From assembly GCA_014529385.2 (NCBI GenBank), contig CM043968.1, positions 125,199,518 through 125,263,517 of the forward strand: DNA of 64,000 bases. The letters are read 5' to 3'. The translations under genes were made by a program, and so were the position numbers. A model generated the notes under the pieces. It had not been told where the DNA came from, made no database searches, and was given only the letters and a program-made list of their open reading frames with translations. Of the stretch, positions 22,412 through 33,500 are shown in pieces (within the stretch, counting starts at the first letter, position 1; the number at the start of each line of letters is the position of its first letter). The stretch comes from Adiantum capillus-veneris (lineage: Eukaryota; Streptophyta; Polypodiopsida; Polypodiales; Pteridaceae).

Positions 22412-23908
22412 ATCAAGTACTTTATGGAATGGGGGAGAGATTAGTTATGCATAGATACTCATAGACTTAGGTTTCGCACACTTTTATATTATGAAACATG
22501 TGAGTCTATTGCGACTGTATTCAAGATAACTAGGGTTAAAATCTAGTGAGATTAGACTTATAGGTAAGTATATCCTAGTGAGAGGATGGTGCCTAGCAAG
22601 TTTGAAGCGATTCGAGTTCATTTGATGTGTAAAATGTGTTATGAGCATTTGGGGATATATTGGGTTGCAGTCAACAAGGGTTATTGATTGATGCATTATA
22701 GAAGTGCGTATGTGTAGGTTGGTCTCAGCCTGACAAGCTAACGAGATTGCCTCTATGCACCTACGGGCTAGTCATGTCATCGGATGATAAGTATGTTGTA
22801 TGTGTCATGCTTGTGAGCATGAACAGGGGAGTAGTTTTCCCTAAAATAGAGGGATAAGAGAACTTTCTCCGAATAATAAAATCTACAATCTCCTAGCTCT
22901 CTGTCTAATGGTCACCAGCTAGCTAACACCTAGCTCCATATCAATGGTAGAATCTATAAGAAAACTAGTGGGTCTAGGGATGACATTAGCCTCTGATTGT
23001 GTGGTCAATGAACTCTGTGGCTCAAGATCTCGCAATTGATGACTTCTACCTAGGTCTAAGTCAATGGCATGGATCTTCAATGTTTGCAGTGTTTCAACAA
23101 ATGTATGTCAAGCTCTCCTCACATGTGGTTGTGAATATCTAGCATGTCTTGTAGTGGATGGTCATTATCATTGTGAACATCTCGTATACTGTCATGGTCC
23201 CTTTATTGGACATCTCTACTGTAATGTATCTGCTCTAGGAAGTGTAAGAACTATGAGCGCTCATCATGGAGTGTGCTACTACGCAACCTCCAGGTCCCTC
23301 ATAAAATCCATGTGTCTCTAGTGATTGTCTCAAAGCTAGCCATCCATGTGATGCACCATCATGTGCTCTATGGCTTGCTATTCACACAAGTCACTAGACA
23401 AACATCTATCATGAAGCTCTTTGCGGGGAACATAAACTTGTCTAGTCCTATGGTAAGCTCTATGAGTCAAGCTATGGTAGAATCCCTCGTGTGCCCTACT
23501 AAAGTATCACTACACTAGGGTATAGAGGCCAAACTAAGCTCCAATTGCTCTAATTTTTATAGCGTGGCCTCTATTGTGGTCTCATCAATGTGGTTTATAG
23601 GAACCTAATGTAACAATGTCTCACAAGTCATATTTTCTCACTCTACAATCAACAAATGTGGTCATATCTCTGTAAGAACATATGTCTGTATGGAAACATC
23701 CGTATGGTGTGGCTACTCTGTAGGTGAATCACTCAATAATGCATCACTCTCAATGTATCAAGATGATGAGCAACACATATTGGCTCTATGTGGTCAGTCT
23801 CATGTTGGTCTATGTTATGAGGCTCATTGAGAATGACTTTGCCAATTTTTACATGCTTAAAACTTAAAAATTGATGGTGTTGAATAACAAGACCCATTGA
23901 TTTGAGGC

Positions 23909-23989
<81 letters not shown>

Positions 23990-24441
23990 CGCGCGCGCGC
24001 ACGGAGAGCGAGCAGAATGCAGAGTCGATGATAGAGTTGGAGGATGGGGTGTGCACCCACCCTTAAGCTCATTTTATTTAAAAAAATCTATGTCAAATAC
24101 TACTGACTGTCAAAATACTGTCTATGTAGAGATGTGTGTGTATAGACACACAACTTTTCCCTTGTGCTCAGTGAGCTGCTACCAGCCTCAATCTCCTTCT
24201 CAAATTGGCTCTGCCTAAATTACACACATTTTCTTTAAATTGGTCCAGGCCAGTGCTACTGAGCTCTCAATGCTTGGGTTCTCTTGCCAAAATTTGATGC
24301 CTAGTTTTGCTCATGTTGTTTACTGGTCCATGTTGCTACCTGATTCCAAGCTGCTTGAATTTCCCCTGCTATTGCTCACTAAACATAGCTACTTGGTCAA
24401 CACACACCTTGCCTGTTTGATTTTCTTTGCAACCTGCTTCA
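22412..24441. other. anonymous region with one GT microsatellite
   Basis: No coding region could be supported on either strand. Short frames on both strands around 22900-23520 have many stops and no recognised domain; a long-decayed repeat is possible. The only clear feature is the GT tract, listed separately. Confidence 0.5.
23910..24001. repeat. (GT)n microsatellite grading into (GC)n
   Basis: About 90 bp of nearly pure GT ends in GCGCGCGCGC. Alternating purine-pyrimidine sequence of this kind can adopt Z-DNA. The Thr-His and Cys-Val frames running through it are artefacts. Confidence 0.95.
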
Positions 24442-24615
24442 GTGCAATCGATGGCAAAGGATTCAATTTCCCCAAGCTCCTGCTTCTTGCTCGGTTTTTT
24501 CTAGCACAATGTCTTGATTGACTTAACATGGATAGCCCTCATAGTAGTGCAATCGATGGCAAAGGCTTCGATATCCCCAAGCTCCCGCTTCTTGCTTGTT
24601 GTTTTCCAGCACAAT
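24442..24615 (+). repeat. 105-bp tandem duplication (second unit split by the CACTA element)
   Basis: Unit 1 is 24442-24546 and unit 2 starts at 24547 with the same GTGCAATCGATGGCAAAGG. Unit 2 is interrupted after 69 bp by the CACTA element and resumes at 37748 with GTCTTGATTGACTTAACATG, exactly as unit 1 reads without interruption (from about 24515). Unit 1 is therefore a record of the empty target. Confidence 0.9.
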
Positions 24616-24639
24616 CACTACAACAAAAAAGTGGGTTAT

Positions 24640-24815
24640 CGACGTATATAGCGACGCTTACTATCGCTATATGCGTCGATATATGCATCCCTATGAATCT
24701 ATCGCAAAGAGCGTCGATATACGCGTGGAAAGGCTTTCCGAGCGACGCGTATAGCAACGTGTATATCGACGCGTATATAGACGGGTATAGCGACGCATAT
24801 ATCGACGACCATAAG
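24640..24815. repeat. left subterminal repeats of the CACTA element
   Basis: Many copies of short motifs related to GCGTCGATATACGCGT in both orientations lie just inside the left terminus. In En/Spm-type elements such motifs bind the TnpA-like protein. Confidence 0.8.
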
Positions 24816-25564
24816 AGTAAATTTTTTTTCTTGGGCAGAGGGCAGGTAGCCTAGCATGTGCCCAATGAAAAGATGGACAAAGACACCACAGCCAGACTTC
24901 CTGCCATCTGCCCAAGAAAGCGAGCAGCACCAAAATCAACCGTGCTCCCACTGAAATTTCGGCAGAGTTCCCTTCGTTTTTACATAAACTTTTCAAAAAA
25001 TATATATCATGTATACGCCTCCTACATGCTATCCATGTAGGATCTCACATGAGATTTAAGGCCAATGACCATAACGAACCATAACCATAACTTAAAAGCA
25101 TAACCATAACGAACCATAACCATAACTTAAAAGCATAATAAAACTATAACCATAACTTAAAACCATAGCCGACCAATATAATCACTTTGATCATAACCAG
25201 AAACAAAATTAACAATAACCATAAGCATAACCAGAAAGTTAAACATAACCATAAACAAAACCTGAACCATAACTATGTCTATACAAGAATAGGAGAAATA
25301 ACCATGTCTATACAATGACAATGACAACAACCATAACCATAAGGAAAACAATAACTGTCTGAACAATAATCATAACCATATATATATGTCTATACAAAAG
25401 GAGACACAGAAGCGTGTCTGTGTCTCACAAAGCATATATATGAAATCCGGGCCACTGATGACTAGGCGTCACAACTTGCACATAGGACAACTCACAAAAT
25501 TAGTATTCACATATACTTACTTAATTAAATCAACTCACACATATTAACGTCTCACCTCAAGCGA

Positions 25565-26705
25565 TCAACGAGACTGTAAGGCCGCCCAGTCTACAGGCTC
25601 TCCTGAAGCATCAAGATCATTCAATACTTCATAGATACCTTTGTGATATCCAATTAACTCCTTCTGACGTGTCAGGGCTCGATGCATCGCAAGATTCTGC
25701 GTTTATACAAAAATCAGAGTAATAAGAATACATGATTCATCGCGTTTTAAAAAACGTCATAGTTAAAATTGGATTAGAAACTCACAAACTCATAGCGAAA
25801 GGTGTCGAAGCCTCCACTGCCAAGATGAGATGTCCCCCTGGTCATCTGTCTGATCTGCGCAGCCTCACGCGAACCGCATGGCCACCGTCCGCTCATCCTC
25901 CCTGATCTGAAGCCACGTCTTGTGTGGGATGCCCGAAGGCTTCGACGAGCCGATCCTGAAAGCCTTCCGAGCTGCATCTCGTCGATGTTTCACGGTGTCC
26001 CGTACAACACCCTTGATCCAGCTCCTCGGAACAACATCAGAACCCGGAGAAGGCTGGTACTCTCTCAGGATGGTCTCCACTATGTAATTGACTTTGTCCT
26101 TTTCCTGCTGATCCCAAGACGTCAGAAGACTGGTCGAAAATTGTAGCTCCATGAGCTGGCGAATCCGTTGTCTCATCTCAGTCCCGACTCTATCCATGTC
26201 AATAGAACCATCTGGCCGTACAGTATAGAGCTTGGAGGCACTAGGATCGTGTGCCCCCCAAGGTGTCCAAGGTGTGCCAAGAGGTGTGTCGAGAGGTGTG
26301 CCTGGGTAGGACGGGGGTCGTGAGCGAGGAGGGGTCGAAGCATCTGTGGACCCTCCTCCACAGCAACCACCACCTCCACCTGACGATCGCCAAGATCGGT
26401 GAGTGCGCTTGTGCTGCAGAGATGAGGACGTACCGGCCTCTGTCCCACCCCTAGGTGTCGAAGCGGCCATGATCGGAGAAGCAGGCGTCGTACCCATAGG
26501 CATCCCCCCCCCCCCCCCTAGGTGTCCCTTCCCTAGGCGTCGGACCCTCAGGTGTGAAGCCCGGAGGCGTAGTACCCGTGCCTCTAGCTACCCAGTACTA
26601 AGAAGCCTCTGCCATCTGAGCAGGCTTCATCCGTGTCACGAAGCCCATGAATGCATCTGCACTCATAGAAGTGGGATCTGGAAACTGGTCTACCATACTA
26701 AAGTC
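25565..26705 (-). pseudogene. PttA/Spm-type second CACTA protein (TnpA-like role)
   Basis: The last exon is 25565-25696 (ends LQSR, stop TGA) and the preceding exon is 25786-26705. They are joined by an 89-bp intron with GTGAGT...CGCAG ends; the phase is kept (RYEF into NLAMHRAL). The long exon has a Pro/Thr-rich part, then DKVNYIVETILREYQ, VVRDTVKHRRDAARKAF and IPHKTWLQIREDERT. This matches the PttA/En-Spm domain family, which binds subterminal repeats and assists TNP2. A run of about 14 G (26503-26516 on the opposite strand) changes the frame within the Pro-rich part, and a TAG lies upstream near 26600. The exon begins after a CAG acceptor at 26706, so its 5' end is spliced from further upstream, perhaps from the TNP2 transcript. 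Confidence 0.7.
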
Positions 26706-26799
26706 CTGCACAAAGAAAGTAAAATAAAGCGTCAGAACACAGTTGTGTAAATTAACTTTAAGCTTAAATTTAAATCAACGTCTTCACACAAACACTTAC
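26706..26799 (-). other. candidate 94-bp intron linking the two CACTA genes
   Basis: On the minus strand a GTAAGT donor occurs just after the TNP2-like stop (donor bases at 26794-26799), and a TTTGTGCAG acceptor lies directly before the PttA-like exon. This suggests a shared transcript, as is known for En/Spm where two proteins come from one promoter by splicing. The in-frame join was not demonstrated. Confidence 0.5.
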
Positions 26800-26803
26800 A
26801 AGC

Positions 26804-29800
26804 CTAGGCCTCGACGAGTGAGGCATCATCGATAAGATCTTGCACCGTTTCATCGTCTATCTCTAATTGCAAACATAACTCTGTCCCAACTCGTTTTGGC
26901 AGATTGTCTTCATCCATTGCATCTTCATCTACAAGTGTCAATTCTGGCTCGTCTGCGTCATCCCTAGCATAGAAGCCATTTTCCTCTGCCATACCTTCGT
27001 CCATCTCATCTAATGTCACAGTAGTATGGACGTCGTCTGACTGACTTTCCTCCAGGAGGTCTTGCCCTTCAAATACTTGTTTATTTCTTGGAGCAACCTG
27101 AACCACAAACCACCACTGTCGCTCTCGAGGGTCCGGTACAAAGACCACTTGCTCGCAATGTCCGGGGAGAGCAAATGTGTCGCTCGCATCTGTCCAAACC
27201 TTTGTAGAATCTATTTGCACAAGTTTGTTTCCATCTCTGCATACCGTTGCATTGCGACCAGAAGTAATCACCTTGAACCACTTCACATCCAACAAAAACA
27301 TCTCAAACCGCCTGAAGCTTACTTTCAGGATATCTGACACCAGACCACGGTAATCTAGGTTGCTAGTGCTCTCATTCGTGTCTCTGGCACTATCCCTGCT
27401 CTTTTGCATGAAACTAACCATTACCCCACTGTCAAACGTGTTTGTTCTGTTGTCAATTTGTTGTGTTCTGAAATGCTTTCCATGCGACCACAGTGCCATG
27501 TATGTATGATACTTCCAGTCACATCCAATAGCCAGCTCTTCCTCTTCTAGAGATATGGGTTCTCCGATCTGTCGAGCTGCTCTCACTGTCTTGTCCAACC
27601 ATGCCATTGTAGGGAATTCAGGTAGAGGAGCGAGATAGTCTGGCAAGGGTAAACCTCTAGTCCTTCGGCTTCGCCTGAAATCCCGTCGCTCCCTATTGCG
27701 TCTCTCTTTCTCTTCTTCATACCTTTCAAGCCATTTTTGCATCGGCGCTGAATTTAGTATACAGAACTTCATGATCTTTTCTCGCATGGCGTTGTCCATT
27801 TTCTTCGGCACCCCTTGCCCCTGCGGCTCCTCTCCCACCAGTCTTGCATCCTCCTCATCGCTCCACAGTCGAGGCATTTCTGGGTCAGAAACGGATAGAA
27901 ATTCGGTCGTCAACACAAGAGACTCTTGCAACAGCCATCCTTCTGCCATGCTCCCCTCTGGACATGCTTTTTGGCGAGCAAACCCCTTAAGTGTTTTCAT
28001 GAACCGCTCTAGAAAGAACATCCAACAGTTGTGGACTGTACCTGCCACTGCAACCTCATCTAATACATGGACGAGCAAGTGCATTTGGATAGTTAGACAG
28101 CTCGTGGGTAGATACTTCTCAATCATGAAAACTGCTTCAATGGAGTTAGCCCTTGCGACTGCAATAGATTCCTCCTGTATCTCCTTGGAAGAGATCCACC
28201 GCACTAGCTCTGAAATCTTGTATATGCAGGTCTGCACTTCCTCCGTTAAACACCTCTTGATCGCAATTGGAAGAATGAATTGCAAGAACTTATGCCAGTC
28301 ATGCGAATCCTAACAGTTGATCGTCACGGGTGAATTCTGTCTTGAGACATCACATATATCCTGTTGGCGTCCTAAACTCTGAAATCACCCTTTTAACTTG
28401 TCGCTCTTCGTTTTTTAGCAATACCCATGGCGCTCTTGGAAGTTTTATTTGGCCAGCTGCATTGGTGAAAGGCCACAGCTCTGGCATCTTTCCAACTGGC
28501 TGCAAATCATGTCGTGAAGCTCGATTGTCTTTCATTCCCATGATTGTCTTCAAGAGGAGCTCTCCCACATTCTTGAATATATGCATTGGATCCATCAAAT
28601 GGTTAATTAGTAGATCACCCCAGTACGGCAAAGTATGGAGAATGGACAAACGTTTCATTCCTGGAACAAGTTGCCCCTCATGTTGCTCCCATCAGCGACG
28701 CCACTCTTGTACATGTATAGGACGACATTCGATGCGACCAAGCTGACCTTCGCGCAAGTGATGGCCATCTGGAAGATAACGGTGGTGGCCTTGATAAATT
28801 GTCTTTCGAAGAGAGGTAGAATAGTGCACATCCAAGGACTGCCCGCAAATTGGGCATGCATTGTATCCCGAAGTTGTTAGCCCTGCATATATTAAAGCAT
28901 GAATCAGGCCAAGGCAAAGTGCTTGCGAATAGCGAGAATTTTGTAAATCAAGAACCATTATCAGAAGCTTCTCCGTATCCTGGCCAATCATGCATAGTCC
29001 ACATAAGAAGTCCATGGATCCTTGCATGTTGTTGTCCTAGTGGTTCAACCGCATCTGCTATATAGATCCCATGCCATAACTCCTGGAGCTCGTCAACTAG
29101 AGGAGCTAGATAAACATCCATGTTTTTTGCCTTGAACTTACCAGGTACAATCAAGCTTAATATCAAATGACCCTTCTTGATGGCAAGCCACGGCGGGAGG
29201 TTGTAATTGATAAGGTACACAGGCCAAGTGCTCCATGACGAGCTTCTCAAGCCAAATGGATTGACTCCATCCATTGCCATGCCCAAACGCAAATTGCATG
29301 GTTCACTCTTAAAATGTGTCCAGGTATCTTCAATGCGCCTCCAGGCCTTTAAATCAGCAGGCACCCTAAATGTTGCGTCAGTGGATCTATTCGTAGAATG
29401 CCACCGCATCAACTTTGCAATGGAACCACAACGAAACATGCTTTTTATCCTATGAATAATAGGGAAATGCCGCAAAACTTTAGCTGGCACTGTATCGCCA
29501 ACTGCATCTTGTTTGTAGCGCATTTCTCCGCACTTAGGACACGACAGACAATCTGCAAATTCATTGCAAAAAAGAATGCAATCATTTGGACATGCATGAA
29601 TCTTGTTGTGTCCAAGCCAACTGAGGTCAATAGTTGCTTTGCGTTTGGCCTGGAGGGGGGCATTTCATTGCCAGCCGGGAGAAGTTGCTCCCGCAACAAC
29701 CTGTTTAAGCCACATTAAATTAAAAATCTCTCCAAGCACGTCACTGTTGCAATCGGAAAATGCCTTTTATAAATTACGTACCTAAACAAAGCAGTGTCGC

Positions 29801-30291
29801 TTGCATCTGACCACCCGTACACTGACTAAAAATTCAAAAATGCTAGACAAGTATGAAGCGTCGATATTTTGGCGCCTTCATAAATTGGTTGACGTGCCAA
29901 CTTCCTCAACATGTCTTCAGGAGATAGGCGCACGGCTTCTGGTGTTGCTTCGTTAGCGTTCTCCTCGCTTGTCTGGAAGAAGGCATCCAGCATCTCCTCC
30001 ATGCCGTCGTCTTCTGTCTATAAGTCCTTTTCTGCTTCCATCCTTGGCTCTATATTGGTCGGACCTTCACGCATAATCCTTTTTCTCTCTCTCAGATGTG
30101 GGTGCTATGTCGCGAAAATCGATGCCCATTCCGTAAGAGTCGTATAGTAGATTCTATACGGTTTCTTTAGCAAACTCTCTGTACTTGTGCACATGCTCAT
30201 TACATATCCTACGCTTGTGCAGGATTTGATACTTGTGGAGCGTGCACGAGCATGCAATCTTTTCCTCCATGTTAGTTGATGATGTTTCCAT
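26804..30291 (-). pseudogene. TNP2-like CACTA transposase
   Basis: The likely start is the ATG at 30291. The N-terminal part has CSCTLHKYQ ... HVHKYREF and then PIYEGAKISTLHTCLAFLNF and VYGWSDAS. An 81-bp intron (29701-29781, GTACGT...AACAG) joins ALFR in phase to LLREQLLPAGNEMPPS. The Transposase_21-type core follows: HACPNDCILF, CPKCGEMRYKQD, RHFPIIHRIKSMF, LGMAMDGVNPFG, WSTWPVYLINYNLPPW and MWTMHDWPGYG. Then come NACPICGQSLD, YWGDLLINHLMDPMHIFKNV, the DUF4218-like HLLVHVLDEVAVAGTVHNCW and a DUF4216-like YRGLVSDILKVSFRRFEMFL, ending in an acidic tail. In-frame stops (for example near 28316, TAG) and frame breaks near 29600 and 28900 show it is a pseudogene. The family cuts the element at its CACTA ends. 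Confidence 0.85.
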
Positions 30292-30315
30292 CTACAATGA
30301 TTATGAATGTTGTTT

Positions 30316-30330
30316 TAATATATATACTCC
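30316..30330 (-). promoter_or_regulatory. candidate TATA box of the CACTA transposase gene
   Basis: On the minus strand GTATATATATTA lies about 30-45 bp ahead of the presumed ATG at 30291. The spacing is short, so transcription could start at or after it. Confidence 0.35.
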
Positions 30331-30540
30331 TCACAATGTAAACTACCTCGCATTCTCTAGTCTTGCCCAATCTCCGTACACCTCGGTCCAGAGATGTACG
30401 GAGATCAAGACCACTAGGTCAAAACCTCGTCTTTATTGGTCAAATCCTATATGGGTAGACACATACGTGCACTCCCAGGTGTACATGGCAATGCATGTAC
30501 CGGGCAAAACCCCTTTGCCTCTTTTAATTCCATAGTTTCT

Positions 30541-33500
30541 TCAACATCCTACGGCTACCTACGGCTTGTGTAGTTGACGTTAATTCAAACCCATTGACCT
30601 ACGGCTTGCCATACACGCTCTTGACATTGCTTTAAGACTACTTAATGAACTACGGATGGTTTCGGTATGGATAGAAGCCATTTCCGAAGTCTGTTTGCGT
30701 TTTTCCATAGAAAAACGCAACCGGATTTGACCTACGGCTTGTGTATTTGACGTTTCTTCTATCCATTTGACCTACGGCTTGCCATACGTGCCTTTGGCAT
30801 TGCCTAAAGACTACCTAATCGTCTACGGATGATTTCAGAAGGCATAGAAGCCATGTCCGAACTCCGTTTGTATTTTTCCGTAGAAAAACGCAATCGGATT
30901 TGACCTACGGCTTGTGTATTTGACGTTTCTTCTATCCGTTTGACCTACGGCTTGCCATACGCGCTCTTGACATTGCCTAAAGACTACCTAATCGTCTACG
31001 GATGGTTTCAGAAGGCATAGAAGCCATTTCCGAAGTTCGTTTGCGTTTTTCCGTAGAACAACGCAACCGGATTTGACCTACGGCTTGTGTATTTGGCGTT
31101 TCTTCTATCCGTTTGACCTATGGCTTTCCATACGCGCTCTTGGCATTGCCTAAAGACTACCTAATCGTCTACGGATGGTTTCAGAAGGCATAGAAGCCAT
31201 TTCCGAAGTCCGTTTGTGTTTTTCCGTAGAAAAACACAACCGGATTTGACCTACGGCTTGTGTATTTTGCGTTTCTTCTATCCCTTTGACCCACGGCTTG
31301 CCATACTCGCTCTTGGCATTGCCTAAAGACTACCTAATCATCTACGGATGGTTTCAGAACGCATAGAATCCATTTTCGAAGTCCATTTGACCTACGGCTT
31401 GCGTATTTGCCATACGCGCTCTTGACATTGCCTAAAGACTAATGCGGCTTGCGTATTTGCCATACGCGCTCTTGACATTACCTAATCTTCTACGGATGGT
31501 TTCAGAAGGCATAGAAGCCATTTTCGAAGTTCGTTTATGTTTTTCCGTAGAAAAATGCAACCGGATTTGACCTACGGCTTGTGTATTTGGCAATTCTTCT
31601 ATCCGTTAGACCTACGGCTTGCCATACGCGCTCTTGACATTGCCTAAAGACTACCTAATTGTCTATGGATGCTTTCAAAAGGCATAGAAGCCATTTTCGA
31701 AGTCCGTTTGCGTTTTTCCGTAGAAAAACGCAATCGGATTTCACCTACGGCTTGTGTATTTGGCATTTCTTCTATCCGTTAGACCTACGGCTTGCCATAC
31801 GCGCTCTTGAAATTGCCTAAAGACTACCTAATCGTCTGCGGATGGTTTCAGAAAGCATAAAAGCCATTTCCGAAGCCCGTTTGCGTTTTTCCATAGAAAA
31901 ACGAAACCAGATTTGACCTACGGCTTGTGTATTTGACGTTTCTTATATCTGTTTGACCTACGGCTTTCCATACGCACTCTTGACATTGCCTAAAGACTAC
32001 CTAATCGTCTACAGATGGTTTCAGAAGGCATAGAAGCCATTTTCGAAGTCCATTTACGTTTTTTCGTAGAAAAACGCAACCGGACTTGACCTACGGCTTG
32101 TGTATTTGGCGTTTCTTCTATCCATTTGACCTACAGCTTACCATACGCGCTCTTGACATTGCGTAAAGACTACCTAATCGTCTACATTTGGTTTCAGAAG
32201 GCATAGAGGCCATTTCCAAAGTTCGTTTGCGTTTTTCCGTAGAAAAACGCAACTAGATTTGACCTACGGCTTGTGTATTTGGCGTTTCTTCTATCCGTTA
32301 GACCTACGGCTTGCCATACGCGCTCTTGACATTGCCTAAAGACTACCTAATCGTCTACATTTGGTTTCAGAAGGCATAGAGGCCATTTCCGAAGTTCGTT
32401 TGCGTTTTTTCGTAGAAAAACGCAATTAGATTTGACCTACGGCTTGTGTATTTGGCGTTTCTTCTATCCGTTAGACCTACGGCTTGCCATACGCGCTCTT
32501 GACATTGCCTAAAGACTACCTAATCATCTACGGGTGGTTTCAGAAGGCATAGAAGCCATTTCCGAAGTCCGTTTGCCTTTTTCCGTAGAAAAATGCAACC
32601 CGATTTGATCGACGGATTGTGTATTTTGCGTTTCTTCTATCCGTTTGACCTACGGCTTGCCATACGTGCTCTTGACATTGCCTAAAGACTATCTAATCGT
32701 CTTCGGATGGTTTCAGAAGGCATAGAAGCCATTTCCGAAGTTCGTTTGCGTTTTTCCGTACAAAAATGCAACCGGCCTACGGCTTGTGTATTTGGCGTTT
32801 CTTCTATCCGTTTGACCTACGGCTTGCCATACGCGCTCTTGACATTGCCTAAAGACTACCTAATCGTCTACGGATGGTTTCAGAAGACATAGAAGTCATT
32901 TTCGAAGTCCGTTTGCCTTTTTTCGTAGGAAAAACGCAATCGGATTTGACCTACGGCTTGTGTATTTGGCATTTCTTCTATCCGTTAGACCTACGGCTTG
33001 CCATACGCGCTCTTGACATTGCCTAAACACTACCTAATCGTCTACGGATGGTTTCAGAAGGCATAGAAGCCATTTTCGAAGTTCGTTTACGTTTTTTCGT
33101 CCATAAAAACGCAACCGGATTGACCTACGGCTTGTGTATTTGGCGTTTCTTCTATCCGTTTGACCTACGGCTTGCCATACGCTCTCTTGAAATTGCCTAA
33201 AGACTACCTAATCGTCTGCGGATGGTTTCAGAAGGCATAAAAGCCATTTCCGAAGTCGGTTTGCGTTTTTCCGTAGAAAAACGAATCCCGATTTGACCTA
33301 CGGCTTGTGTATTTGACGTTTCTTATATCTGTTTGACCTACGGCTTTCCATACGTACTCTTGACATTGCCTAAAGACTACCTAATCATCTACGGATGTTT
33401 TCAGAAGGCATAGAAGCCATTTTCGAAGTCCATTTGCGTTTTTTCGTAGTAAAACGCAACCGGACTTGACCTACGGCTTGTGTATTTGCCGTTTCTTCTA

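Noticed and set aside
22912-23520. Possible minus-strand coding region
   Set aside because: Some plausible residue patterns, but too many stops and no motif, so it was left as anonymous sequence.
23733-24218. Long Thr-His and Cys-Val reading frames on both strands
   Set aside because: They are translations of the (GT)n microsatellite and have no start context or domain.
27696-28313. 205-codon plus-strand frame opposite the CACTA transposase
   Set aside because: Antisense shadow of the TNP2-like coding sequence, which has recognisable domains.
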